Part shown: positions 37,506-49,099 of the stretch, one piece after another
Layout: each line of letters begins with the position of its first letter
How positions within the stretch are numbered: the stretch's first letter is position 1
NCBI RefSeq assembly: GCF_037975245.1
Contig: NC_092572.1
Location: 16,746,269-16,810,268 of the forward strand
Direction: 5' to 3'
DNA: 64,000 bases
Origin: Apostichopus japonicus
Lineage: Eukaryota; Echinodermata; Holothuroidea; Aspidochirotida; Stichopodidae
Position numbers and translations under genes: made by a program
The notes under the pieces: generated by a model
Told to the model about the DNA's origin: nothing
What the model saw: only the letters and a program-made list of their open reading frames with translations
Database searches by the model: none

Positions 37506-39309
37506 AAAAAAAAAAAAAAACTTTATGGAATGAAAATATACTGAAAACCATATCGCAAAAACACAAAATCGCCTATAACTCGAAAACGGAAGGAGATTTT
37601 GACTTTTGTCAGCTGTGTAGGGATTTCCTAAACCGAATTTTGATGCGCTCTATCCACCTGTGTCATTTATGAGCTTCTCTGATGTAAGCTGCAGTACGTA
37701 ATTTCTCTATACCAGTTCCGCAACATTTATTTACGCAGTAAACATTGTTCATTATGTTCAATGTTCAAAGTTGTGCTCCACACGCTTCACAGATATTGTT
37801 TTATGTCGTTCATTTTCAATTCTAGTTTAAAATTACATTTTCGAACGATGCATTGCATGCCTTGTCAAACATTCCTGATTAGTAAAACTAAGGAAGGATA
37901 TTTGATTGATATGATTTTATGAGCTGTTCTACTTGAAAAATGATGATAAAATCGAAAAACAAAACATTTACTTCTCATGTGACGCATACCGGGAGACTCA
38001 TAAAAACCCCCTTCTCATTAAATTAAATTTACATGCCGTCAGGCCAGTTGAAAGCCCTCCCCAGTAATGTTTGATCAGCTCTTCCCAATATACAATACTC
38101 AAATAATCAATGAAAATATATTCATTTTCCACAGGTTTCTCCCCAACTTGGGCCCAAGCCACTGCTTTATTTTCCTAGCAGTCATGGAAACAATTGTTTG
38201 CAACTCTTTGGCTGGCCAGGGGTTTTCAAGTTTTATTAATAGCACAACTTCTGATTGGTTTATTCAAGATAAACTTTCTATCCCTGCTGGATTGTTCTAC
38301 TTATATATATGAATGAATATTTGGTTTTCAATTAACTTAGTTACAGGTAACATCCATTCCATTATGAACAGTAGGGGCAAAATAATGTTTGCTTCTAGAG
38401 TAAGCCAACCAAAGGTTCTGCAGTGCTAAACCCCCCACGAAGATAAATACTATGCTAATTAACAGATGGTAGGCGTGAATTTGACAAAGCCAGGTTTATG
38501 ATTGGACTAGGCCTCTCAAAAAAGTTTGGTCGCTGGGGATATCCAGGGTAGGGAATGCACATGTAAGCAGCATACTGTAGGTGGCCCAGACCCAGGCTGC
38601 GACCTTAATTACCAGGGCAGTCCATCTGCATTCGCGGGCAACTTACAGTAACTGGGTTAGGGGGAAAGTAACAGGATGTTTTTTATTTTGCGTGCATTGA
38701 AGCCGGGGGGAAGATTTTTTGGTTTGAAAGTGAGTGCGGTAAACGGTACTGTAGTACGTCAAGTAACACAGGAATTTATTGGAAAAAAAGATCTCTTTGA
38801 TATCCAGCTACGACTGTTTCATTGTGTAAATTTTTTTTTATTTCTTGTTTTTCTGACGCTGGGTTCATTGGTGAGTTACTTAAACTTATCTTAGTTTAAT
38901 ACTAGCCTATAACTTAAGTACTTGTTACGATCGACCAAGACCAGTTTTTATTATCCTAGCCATATAATTTTTCAAACACCTAGTACAGAACTTACTCTGT
39001 CTTATATACAATCAAACTTTTGCAACGTTTGTAATATTCCTTGGCCACTTCTGGTATAGTCTGAAAACGGCTGTAGTTACACTAAGGATTCAACGTAGGT
39101 CGCAACCTTGATATGTCTAGAATTGCCTTTGCCGTTGTTGATCGCGATAACTTTCGTGGAAATTTCGTTGAAACTACATTGACAACCGTGCCCGCAGAAG
39201 TCTAAATCTTAATGAAATTATTTGATTTTTATCGATTTTCAACTTTTTTATCGATCGTTGATTTTTTTTCAACGGGAGTTAAGCGAAATCAGTACTGTAG
39301 TTGTGTGCT
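37506..39309. other. Non-coding stretch
   Basis: No recognisable gene or element. Short frames at 38067-38312 and 38676-38894 show hydrophobic stretches but no domain. Confidence 0.4.
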
Positions 39310-40584
39310 GTCAGTGTGGGATATTAGCAGAGATCTCTTTGTAGCATTTGGCATGAATGGAAATGTGTACTTCCTGCTCCTCTTGCATACAAATGAATGC
39401 TTTGGGCAATGTGAATGATTTCCAATGTAGCACTTTGCAAGGCAGTCTTAACATGTTGATAAAGCCTTCACAACTTTGCAGTGGTCGTATTTGAGGGCTT
39501 TAATTCCTGCAAGTAGTCACCTCTGCCAGTACAAGGCAGGTCAAGTCCTCTGCAATGCACTTTTGTATCAAGTGCTTCCTAGTCACAGTTTGTGCAGGTA
39601 ACATATCAGAGGAGAGTACTGCTTTCGCCAGTGCTCTGCGGAGTGACTTGAGTAGGTGAAGTTGGTCTAACAGCATATGGTTCTCTGTTTCAGAATGAGT
39701 AGCTGCAGCCATTGTACCAGTGAACCCTTTACATGCCTTGCCATCAGCATCAGTTGTTAGGCACTTCTCCTTTAGTGGGTTCTTACCAGTAAGTATTATG
39801 GATGCACAAATCTTTCCACCATTCTGTTCATCTTTGACATTGGCATCTTTACTAAACAGCCCTCATTGCCTGGAAATTGCAACTTGTGACCCCTTCTTCT
39901 ATTCATTTCACCAATTAAGTTACAGTTGTTACTGTGATTGTAATCAAAATTAAATTTATCCATGGTGACATTCTCAACAATTACATCTCTGTATTGGCTT
40001 GCACGAACAAATGGGGTCTTACTTTTTGCATTACGCAGACAGGTATGATATTGACGATCATATTCTGCAAAAATTGGAGAGTCTTTTGAGAGGCCATGCA
40101 GTTGCAGTGTCTTCTTTATACACCCCTTTTCTGACATATCATTTTCATTCATTTCTTCTATTGCAGGAACAAACTGGTTGGCTGACTTTTGTAGTGTTCT
40201 GACAGCGGGACTGGGAAGAGAGATGCTGCTGAGCAATCTATGAGCTGCACTTGAACTGATCTACATCTGATGCAAGCCTAACTGCCATGCAATGTTTAGT
40301 TCTGTGGGATTCTTGCCAGGTTTGCTTCTTGGTTTAAACCTTTGTAGATGGGCAAGAGCTTACAGTACCTTTGTATCTTCAGAGAATGCATCCAAACACA
40401 ACCTTTAAGCCAAGTCCCACAAATTCTTCATATCTAAGTTTGCAAGAGGAATAGGTGCCACATCAGAAGGGGTAGGCATGTCACCAGTGCGGTTGGCATC
40501 AGCTGTACGAGCTGTAAAACCGAACCTGTTACCTGGCTTCAATGTTGTTGCACGCCTACCATACATATCTTTCCTTTTACCCAT
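39310..40584 (-). pseudogene. Mutator-like transposase gene, longest copy (copy 3), broken
   Basis: Read on the minus strand from ATG 40584: MGKRKDMYGRRATTLKPGN start; a shortened region; then, after a frame change, SLPSPAVRTLQKSANQFVPA...IEEMNENDM (40236-39796 open frame, 146 codons); then LTTDADGKACKG; then LLDQLHLLKSLRRALAKAV with SSDMLPAQT (39712-39500); and, after another shift, CYIGNHSHCPKHSFVC at about 39390-39340. The order and the TDAD, H-x-x-KSLRRA and GNHxxC.KHSFVC blocks are those of Mutator-like transposase-domain proteins. At least three frame breaks and one internal deletion make it a pseudogene. The true C-terminus is missing here. Confidence 0.68.
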
Positions 40585-41403
40585 TAAAATATAACAATTT
40601 CCTAGTGACCTATTCAGTGGCGTCTTTCGCGACTGACTGCACTTTTGTTCTGAACTTTTTTTCGATACATTTGTCTCCACTGGCGCTCACTTCACAAAGT
40701 TATTAGCCTCCCCAACCAAATGTTGTTTACCTACTGAAAGAAAGATAATTTGCAATGTGTTTTTCAATGGTTAAACTGATATTATTATTACCATAAATAT
40801 TGTATTGACTTTCCCAATAATTCTAACCAATATGGAAGGGTAATAACACAGCATATGATTGTATGTTATTGGCATGCGATGTAAAAACCGGTGCATGACT
40901 ATATGATATGCACATTGACATGTGCAACACGCGAAACGTGAACAATTTTGGTTATATTTTTCCCAAATCAGCCCCCCCCCCCAAATCATATTGGGCCCCT
41001 ACGCCTATGACAGTAGTTCTATTAGGCATTTTTTGGAGTATGCAAAATCATACCAAGTTTTGTGTGGTGGAGTATAAGAATCGCGAGATACAATTTATGA
41101 AAGTGGCAAGACAAACGTGGTAAATATGACTGATTAAAGGCCAATTTGATCAACATTTTTCAATTTTTAGGTCATTCACAATCACAGGAATATATGAATA
41201 GGCCTAGATAAACTGTAGTGCGACAGTCGGAAATTCCAACTGTCGCACTCCAATTTTCCAACTATCGTCAGTTTTATCTATTTCGGGGGTGAGACACCCC
41301 CCACACCCACCCCCCTCTAGCCACGTCCCTGGGTGTAAGTCACAACTTCTCAAACAATCATTAAAAGAGGTTTAATGTTGAGTCTAAAAAATTTCAATTG
41401 TTA
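40585..41403. other. Unassigned sequence with a short perfect hairpin
   Basis: After the shared 5' flank of the transposase relic (to about 40617) similarity to blocks A and B ends. A C-run lies at about 40972-40982. An 11-bp inverted repeat AGTGCGACAGT/ACTGTCGCACT occurs near 41217-41250. From about 41335 to 41403 the sequence again matches the MITE-proximal flank of blocks A and B (GTAAGTCACAACTTCT...). Confidence 0.5.
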
Positions 41404-41868
41404 GTTAAGATGGCATAATCCTATTAGCATTTACATCAATCCACCACAAGTGTTCTCATTCAGAAAAAGCAACAGGAGAACAACTTTCTTGATATGTTAT
41501 CAATTAGGGTCTGGTGTTTTCTTGGCAGGGATGTTAAGGAGCATAAAAGAGAGTACAAGTGATACAAAAATTTGGTCAGTTGAGGTAAGTTTAGACCAAT
41601 TTAGGCCTCCCTGGAACAGCATACAAAAATTGATTTCTGCTGAGTAAAGAGGTTTGTTTACAAGTGAGGAAAACTTCAGTCTCTCATAGTAAACAAGCAA
41701 TCTGCATGGTTATGATATAGAAAATTGGGGGTGCTATGAATGGCCAACTTGTCAGCTATCCAGTTATTGGTTGCATTAAGCTTGTGAGAGCTAAATAGAT
41801 TAAGGGATCACATTACTTTTTGATTTAGTGTGTATTGGGGCATTTAATAGGTGTATACTACCACAGAC
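41404..41868 (+). mobile_element. MITE copy 5 (near complete)
   Basis: The left end is GTTAAGATGGCATAATCC; the right end in reverse complement is GGTAGTATACACCTATTAAA. It is diverged from copy 2 but collinear along its whole length, including the TTGTTTACAAGTGAGG and GGCCAACTTGTCAGCTATCC segments. No ORF. Confidence 0.75.
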
Positions 41869-42960
41869 CCTTTTATCATGCCGACTAGTATTCAGCAATT
41901 GGTTGAGCAATATTGTGTGTCTATGTGAAGGACATTTTATTTGACCGCATAAGAATCATAAACATTTCAGAAGTCCAACACCTGTTAACAAACAATTTAA
42001 TAACTTGTTAGTACTTTTATTTTACCATCATTTGGTCAGCATAGAATGCCATTAGTTGAATCACAGAAACTATATTTGATAAGTTGAAACTATGAACAAT
42101 CAACAGTGTGTTTTGTTTGTTTTCTATCAAAATAGGAATTAATGGCCAAAGAAGTTCAAAATTCCAAGGCTGCTACTAGTGCTTGAGGGAAGACTAAAAG
42201 CAGAAAGAATGCCTAATGACAGAGAAAGAAGACATATTATGCAGACACTGTGTGACTACATGGTAGGATATACATGGCTAAAATAGGTAAACAGTTTAAT
42301 ACTGTAAACTCACACTATATCATTGCCAAACAGCTCTAATAATCACGAGGAGCGATTTAATGCTGCAACGTTACGCTGGATTAACTATCTCAAGACCCGA
42401 CTTGCATTCGACAGATACTACTAGTGGGCCCAACTTACAATAAAGTGAGCCTAACAAGTAACTTTGAAACACCTCTTAAGTTCAGGCTCAACTTTGAAAC
42501 TAAGTTTTCCCGATGACCTTCGAAACTTGTTTTGCGACAAGCTCTGCTAACCTTTCAACCAGAGACAAAAAAAATCATATTTGCTCACGCTCGAAATGAT
42601 GCTGATTTAATACTTGCGCGCAGATTCCTCAACATCATGTGTATTTACTGCGTTACTAGCGGGGCCCTATGTGGGTGAAAGTGATTTGTATGTGCTTCCT
42701 CGTGCACTGCTGACAGCCACCCGGTTCATACATTTGTATACTCCCACCTACGAAAACCAGTGTCTAATATTTATAATATATATATGTTTATGAGCTTGCC
42801 GAACGTTACAACATCATACAGAAAGCCATGCCGGACAAAATTATATTTAATGATTATAGTAACATATACATTAGTTACTATTTATAAATATATGATATGC
42901 AAATATGTCATGCATAACCTATATACACGAGGTGTATGAGTAATCTGAATATAATACGGC
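41869..42960. other. Unassigned sequence
   Basis: No certain feature. Around 42150-42261 a plus frame reads KFKIPRLLLVLEGRLKAE, then RERRHIMQTLCDYM, up to GTAGGA, a possible donor. An in-frame TAA just upstream and the absence of a good acceptor leave it unproven; it could be a decayed exon. Confidence 0.35.
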
Positions 42961-42987
42961 ATTACTTGTATATACTGCATATACTGT

Positions 42988-43106
42988 GTATATATATATA
43001 TATATACATATATCTGTATATATATATATATATATATATATCTATATATATATATCTATATATATTATAGATATATATTTATCTATATATATTATATATA
43101 TATATT
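42988..43106. repeat. (TA)n microsatellite
   Basis: Imperfect TA dinucleotide tract with ATCTA interruptions, directly bordering the 3' end of the minus-strand PLE. Confidence 0.95.
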
Positions 43107-45334
43107 GTAATAAACGTTAACTATTTCGAGTCCATTGCTGCTCGGAGTTCAGCGATCGTCAGGCCTACTGATCCGTAAGAAAGTATGGGTTGCTATTCCA
43201 CGAACTACCATTTGGGTTAAACACGGCTGGGTGGTTTCCTTTTGTGTCTGTTGCCATGTCTACAGGTAGAGATGAGCTCGCTTCTCTAGTTGAGCGTGTT
43301 GCCTTTGAGGGTGGTAACTTGGAGCTTTTCTTTGCAAAGATTGCATAGACCAGACTGCCGCTTGTGCGTTTGGACTGTGACACAATTTCCCAGTGTATTG
43401 AATATTCAGCTTTTTTCTCCTTGAGTTGCCAGATGTGTTTAGAGAGTTCCGTTTCTTTCTTATATCGGTCATGTTGGAATGATTTGGTGTGGTTGTTGTA
43501 TCTCTTCTTAAATTCTCCGCTCGCGAGGCCTATGTTTGACGCGTTGTCGGTTCCTGAAGTGACGGTGGCTTTGTAAATGACGTCATTAACCAAGCAGTTG
43601 CCGCGAAGTGGGCAACTGTCTACTTCTCGGCAGTTGCATGTCTTTTCCTGGGGGGTTGGCTCGTTTCTTTCATGACCTTTGAGTTGTGTGATTTGATGAT
43701 CTGTTGCATGTTTCTCATACAGCTGTAACTTTATTTTGACTGTTGATCTGTTGAAGATTTTGTGTAGCTTGTTGGTCTGTGGGAATTGCTTGTCGATGAG
43801 TTTTAGGAAGTCCGCCGCAAAGTTGGTCTTTACATTTTTGCTGTATGTGGGGTTGTACCATGTGATTTTTCTTGACCTGCGTTTCTTGTTCTGTTTGGTG
43901 TTTTTGTTTTCCTTGTTTTGGTATTTGATAGTATAGTTGTATCCAGCTGACCGGAGGGCATGATTGTAGGTGGGTGCTGCTTTCTTGAATGTGTCCTGGT
44001 TAGATGATAGACCAGAGACTGTTCTTTCGATGGCTGGCGGTATGTTCTTTATTATTGCGGGCGGGTGGTTCGAGTGTTGGCTTATGTAGATTGGTTCGTT
44101 GTTTGGTTTTCTGTAGGGCTGGTACTCGCTGGTATTCATGTTCAAAGTGACGTCAAGGAAGTTGACTGTTTTCAAGTTCGTTTGGACAGTGATTTTTAGT
44201 CCACATGTATGAACGATCTTGATTAGGGCTTTTCGTATTCTGTCTGCTTTGCTGCCTGAGCATGACCTCATTACTGGTAGCCCATCGTCCCTGTATAGTC
44301 CCAAACCAGTGATATCGGGGTTTTTCTCCAGTTGGTTCAAAATGAATAGTCCCACCAATTTACAAACTTCTGCTTTGTCAAATGCACCCATTGAGACGTG
44401 GAATTGGTTACCCGTGTCTCTCTTCTCTTTTGCCCTTGTGATCGTGAAGGAGAGATCGCCTTGCGTGCATGATAGTCTTGTATTCAGTATAACTGATTCT
44501 GGTGTATGCTTTGGCCCATGCTAGACATTTGTGTATGAGATCCTTGCTTATTGAAGGGTAAAAATCAACAATATCGAAGACCAGAAAGGTGAGACTGCTC
44601 TTTTCCTGTATATTTTTAATCCATTCCAGTACGCTTGTGGTATGTTTGCATTTATGTGGTCAAGCATGGCCTTGCTCACTCGTCCCATTTCAGGTTTTTT
44701 TTTGTGTTTATTAGCCTGCATTTTGTGTTATCTTGAAAAATTTCTTTGTTGTCCTTGATTGTCACGAAAGCCGTTTTGGGTCCAGTTTTATTTATTCGGT
44801 TACCTATTTTTAATTTGTCAGCTAGACTTGTGTATTCATTGTCTATTTCGGTGGCTGTGTTGCGGTCCGCATATTTGTATTTCTGAGATATGTTTACAGT
44901 TAGCAACCCACCATATTTGGCGGGGTCCATCTTGTACATGTTCCTGGTTTTGTCCGCCTCTACGAAGATTTCTTTAGAGGATGTGATGTTTTCTATGTCC
45001 TTCTTGAGGTTGGACAGGAACTTCTCCGTCACTTCCTTGAACTTAATGTTCTCGACCATTTCCAGCATATCGGACTCGAATGAGACCAACTCCGGGATTT
45101 GTGGTGGGACGCATCTCGATTTTAGCCCGTATGCATGGGTGGTGGCGGTGTTGTCCTCTTCACGGCTGGTGTCACTCATTTCCGCATCGGTGTCAGTGTC
45201 GGCCAGGATAAATAATGCTCTCCATCGCATCCGTTTATCAGCTTCTCTGTCATCTCTAGCAGTCTTTTCAAGTATTCTCTAGTTGATGGCAAAGGAATGT
45301 TCTTGCCCGAGTAGTTCATGTTGTATCGTTCCAT
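43107..45334 (-). pseudogene. Penelope-like retroelement with YRDD reverse transcriptase and GIY-YIG, frameshifted
   Basis: The minus strand starts at ATG 45334 (MERYNMNYSGKN), shifts frame near 45235, continues as an open frame to 44676 (FVEADKTRNMY, a tower-like N-terminal block), breaks between about 44676 and 44400, and resumes for 408 codons to a stop at 43165. In that last frame YRDDGL (residues 33-38) is RT motif C and NFLDVTL (77-83) the following block. A Cys-rich CNCRxVDSCPLRGNC and VIYKATV...NIGLASGEFKKRY form the GIY-YIG region, in which the second Tyr of the signature is Asn. The order RT then C-terminal GIY-YIG fits endonuclease-positive PLEs; the subfamily is not certain. At least two frameshifts make it inactive. 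Confidence 0.75.
43124..43162 (-). ncRNA. Hammerhead-like motif after the YRDD-PLE stop codon
   Basis: The minus strand has CTGACGA (43162-43156) and, about 28 bases later, GAAA (43127-43124), the two invariant blocks of a hammerhead ribozyme core, with partly complementary sequence (TCGCTG/CAGCAATG) between. Only the core spacing is seen; cleavage-site and outer stems are not clear. Confidence 0.25.
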
Positions 45335-45484
45335 ACTAAGCTGTAAAAGCATGTACTGCTGTTAGTAAGTAGAGTGCTCAACCGAGGTTCAGGAGCCTAA
45401 CTATAAAATATAGCTAAAATACTATCAACGGTGAAAGGGCTCAATACCGAAGTAGAGCATGATATATATATATTGATATATATA

Positions 45485-45614
45485 TATTGTAATAAACATT
45501 TAACTATTAAGAGTCCATTGCTAATCAGAGTTTCACTCTTGTACAAGTAGTTGTACAGCAATCGTCAGGCGTACTGATCTGTAATAAAGTATGGGTCGCT
45601 ATTCCACGAACTAC

Positions 45615-45618
<4 letters not shown>
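45485..45618 (-). repeat. Partial second copy of the YRDD-PLE 3' end (pLTR-like)
   Basis: This interval matches 43098-43215: TTGTAATAAACnTTnAACTAT, GAGTCCATTGCT, ATCGTCAGGC.TACTGATC.GTAA and TATGGGT.GCTATTCCACGAA. It is the same orientation as the main copy, lies upstream of it in element sense, and is bounded by TA tracts on both sides. Partial tandem duplication of element ends is a hallmark of PLEs. It has diverged and carries a short insertion containing a GTACAAGTAGTTGTAC palindrome. Confidence 0.8.
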
Positions 45619-45691
<73 letters not shown>

Positions 45692-45692
45692 G

Positions 45693-45737
<45 letters not shown>

Positions 45738-45775
45738 GTATATATATATATATATATATATACGTATATATATAC

Positions 45776-45828
<53 letters not shown>
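45619..45828. repeat. (TA)n microsatellite with TACGTA interruptions
   Basis: About 210 bp of alternating TA, with TTTATA and TACGTA variants. Poly-YI peptide frames through it are artefacts. Confidence 0.97.
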
Positions 45829-45831
<3 letters not shown>

Positions 45832-46015
45832 CGAGTTGGTTATCATCATGTTTGATCTCACGAGTGGCAAATATAACACCAAAACAGAATCACAATATCC
45901 GATTATTGGCGCCTTTATATCGAATTTGTATTCACTATACAAGGTGGTGCCATTTAGATGTACCGTACCGTTATTGCTCTTTACATGCTCTTTTCTAAAT
46001 ATCACTATGTTACAG

Positions 46016-46321
46016 TTCGTTTGGCTAGTGGAGAACGTCCACATGTAGGCCGTGTTGAAGTTTACCACAACGGCCAATGGGGTACAATATGTGATGATGA
46101 GTGGGATAACCACGATGCATCGGTCGTGTGTCGTCAACTTGGCTATGGGGACGTCGGAACTGCTAATGGCAGAGCAAGCTTTGGCTCCGGGGTAGGTCAA
46201 ATTTGGTTAGATAATATTGCTTGCAATGGATCTGAGAACAACATTGAAAATTGCACAAGTAACCAATGGGGACAACACAACTGCGGACACAGTGAAGACG
46301 CCGGAGTTATATGTGGCACAG
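46016..46321 (+). CDS. SRCR domain exon 1 (306 nt)
   Basis: Acceptor TATGTTACAG precedes the exon and GTAAGG follows it. The exon starts with 2 bases completing a Val codon and ends 1 base into the next codon, so it is a symmetric phase-1 exon that can be skipped or duplicated without changing frame. It encodes one complete scavenger receptor cysteine-rich domain: [20 protein letters not shown], then [43 protein letters not shown] and AGVICGTG. Six cysteines are visible. SRCR domains are extracellular and bind ligands such as microbial surfaces in large deuterostome receptor families. No signal peptide, transmembrane segment or other domain is visible, so the complete protein cannot be named. 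Confidence 0.88.
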
Positions 46322-47103
46322 GTAAGGTGTGATTCTTTAGTCGCTGATGACTTTGCATTCCACTCCGTTGTAATGCTCTTAGATATTTATGATACGTCAG
46401 TGCATGGATCGTGTTCCCTATGTCACGTCATTGCCTCAAATAAGCCCCTTACAACTATGTGAGCTATCGCGTACTTTATTTTACAATTTGTTTCCTGTAT
46501 TCCAACCGACTTAACATTGCAAAGATCAATCTTCCTGATCATACCCTCGACAGCCTCAAAAGGTTCTGTATTGTAAACCCAACATTAAAGAACACATTAT
46601 ATGGTCAGTTGTTGCAGACTTAAACGGCAATCGTTATTCCATGGTTGAATTACTTTGCCAACACTTGCAGTTCGTGTAAGTAACGTAGCACAACTTGTCG
46701 ATCACTAAGTTGTCGTATGCTATAGTAGACACTTTATGAAGCCGATACAATGGTTGTTCTTCATATCGTTGTTTGTTTTTTCCAAAACGAAAAGTATCAT
46801 GGAAGTTCAACATGGATAGTAGCCGAACTAATGTATTGCCTAAAGTAATATGTTAACATCTCAATACACACCATGCAAATTGACATATATCGTTGAAGCA
46901 ATGGAGTAAAGACAAACATTCACACACAAGACGTATTGCACATTTCTATTAATATGATATATTCTTGGGATTTGGTAGTCACTAGCGTGTCTATAACACA
47001 GGATGATGATATTAGTTGGATGTGTTTCTCTTTTACCAAGAGACAACCATAACGGGATCTTTGGAAATTGAAGACAACTTTGTTCATGATTTAACCCATA
47101 CAG
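46322..47103 (+). other. Intron between the SRCR exons
   Basis: This 782-bp interval starts GTAAGG and ends ATACAG with matching phases on both sides. I see no other gene or repeat within it. Confidence 0.75.
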
Positions 47104-47409
47104 TTCGTTTAGTCGGTGATTCGGTGTTTCCTCGAGAAGGTCACGTGATGGCTTACCGTAATGGTCAGTGGGGAATATTATGTCGTGATTCGTGGAATGA
47201 CCGAGACGCAGCAGTCATATGTCGTCAACTTGGGTATCACGTCGGAGGTGTGGCTTTAGATAGAACTGCGTTGGTTGACAGTGGTTCAACTTGGGTGACC
47301 GACTTTGCCTGTACAGGACTGGAGAACAATATTAACGATTGTCATAGCCGGGAATGGGATCGACAATATTGCAACCACAGTGAATACTCTGGCCTTTCTT
47401 GTAGCACAG
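47104..47409 (+). CDS. SRCR domain exon 2 (306 nt)
   Basis: Same length and phase as exon 1, with acceptor CCCATACAG and donor GTGACG. It encodes a second SRCR domain: VRLVGDSVFPREGHVMAYRN, GQWGILCRDSW, AAVICRQLGYH, WVTDFACTG, NDCHSREWDRQYC and LSCSTG, with six cysteines. The two domains are clear paralogues from exon duplication. The donor is weaker than that of exon 1, and a TA tract plus a PLE fragment begin 10 bases later. Continuous translation into those sequences is possible by chance; a normal transcript would splice out at the donor. Following exons were not found in the next 16 kb. Confidence 0.85.
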
Positions 47410-47418
47410 GTGACGTTG

Positions 47419-47419
<1 letters not shown>

Positions 47420-47494
<75 letters not shown>
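47420..47494. repeat. (TA)n microsatellite
   Basis: Pure TA tract between SRCR exon 2 and the PLE fragment. Confidence 0.97.
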
Positions 47495-47496
<2 letters not shown>

Positions 47497-47935
47497 GTAT
47501 GACTAAACAGACCATATACACACATTTACAAAGTCACAATATAGATCCGAAATCTGGAGAAAATATCAATTGGCAAATCCTACATCACAACCTACCCAAT
47601 ACCAGTGAAAGAAAAATAATCGAAGCCCTTACCATTAAAGCCAGTAATAACTTAATGAATGGCTGTGCTGGACGTCAATTGGATATTTAAGCTTTTCACA
47701 TCTTGCTGGTCCGTCTGTGCGCTCCGAATACAGTTTGTTCGCTGGTGCGTTTCAGCTCAGGGGAATTGGTTTTTTTTTATTTTTTTTTTAAAGTTTTTAC
47801 TTATATACACGGAGTCGGTAGTTGCACCTCATTCCTTGATAAAGCCTTAACCCGGCGAAATATTGGAACATACAACTTTGTATACTTTTCTTACTGTGCT
47901 TGTTGAAGTCTCATTTTCTACAATTCATCATATAC
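47495..47935 (+). pseudogene. Penelope-like element 3' end, second copy (GIY-YIG C-terminus)
   Basis: Matches 25158-25570: RMTKQTIYTHLQSHNID, NINWQILHHNLPNTSERK, and the end MNGCAGRQLDI with TAA at 47688-47690, then the same 3' flank including GGCGAAATATTGG (47855-47867). The frame is intact here where the first copy is shifted, but the zinc and GIY-YIG core are gone, replaced by the TA tract. A T-rich expansion follows at about 47770. Confidence 0.8.
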
Positions 47936-47962
47936 ACCAAGCATGTCAACATCCGCTCTTTC

Positions 47963-47973
47963 ATATATATATA

Positions 47974-48023
<50 letters not shown>

Positions 48024-48042
48024 TATATACATATATATATAT
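47963..48042. repeat. (TA)n microsatellite
   Basis: TA tract with TACATA interruptions just after the PLE 3' flank. Confidence 0.95.
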
Positions 48043-49099
48043 ATTTTTGTCAAGTCTAGAGGATAAATCTGTTCTTCGTCTGGACAAACATCATATTTCT
48101 TTACGCAGGTAGGCGTAGTCCCTCCATATATGATGGGCTGTAATTGTTGTACTCCCCAATCCTTACTCCTGTGAGTCCTGTCACTGTACCCATCCCAAAT
48201 CCCTACCTTTCTCACCCCTCTGGAATCCATTTAACATTCAACTGTTAGACCACACTGCTACTACTGTAGTTGAACATTACGGTGGAGTAATTGCACAAAA
48301 GAATAATCAAAACAGAATATTTTGGAAAACAAAAGTCGATAATAAGTAGTTTATTATATAAACAGTATCAGTAAATGGAGCAACAATAAGCTGTAACAGA
48401 AACCAACAGGGTAGGATGCAGAGATATTTATATATTGAAAGCTTTTATTTAATGCAGTTTGGTGCCTTGAATCAGCAATTGCAGTTTTTACCTAAGTACC
48501 CAGTTTATTGATGTACTCTCATTAAGAATCCGGAGGGGCACAGCCACTATTTCGAGGGAGAGAATTAGAAATTGTCTTTGATTTTCTTTGAGATAGCAGG
48601 GGCACTACGGCATCTTTGTAGTTTTAGTAGGAAAACAAGGCTATTTACATACACTTGTGAAAATGCACCAAGGGGCATGGTTTCCAGAGTGAGAAAAAAC
48701 ATGTAGAATAGACAGAATTTTAAGAGCAACTTTTTTTTCAGTGGTTTTTTGAAAACTATACATCAAAACCTTAACATTTCCTGCAGCTGCTCAATATTTA
48801 CTGGCTCTTGGCACAAATTTTGCTGGAGTTTTGGACAATCTTAGAGCCCTGACTTAGATGATAAAGTTGTAGGATGATCAAGAGGGCACCTAAGGCATTG
48901 AAAGGGTTAAAAGGCATACCGCAGTTGTTGCTATCAGTGATGGATGATTTTTAAGCTCATTACCACAAGAGGTATTTTGCCATCCACCTGCTTCCTGACG
49001 TACATATTTTTACGTTCATTGAGTGTGTTTTGTTTGTTCTACTTTCACCCTCTGTCTGTCTACATTGTTGGTTCTCTTTTCTTTCATCTTCCGCTGCAG
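48043..49099. other. Unassigned sequence upstream of the first recognised exon
   Basis: No gene recognised. A minus frame at 48230-48050 (containing YGGTTPTCVKKYDVCPDE) is open but of unknown meaning and runs into the TA tract. Upstream exons of the gene starting at 49100 may lie here or further left but were not found. Confidence 0.4.

Noticed and set aside
45591-48230. Poly(Tyr-Ile) proteins
   Set aside because: These are translations of (TA)n microsatellites.
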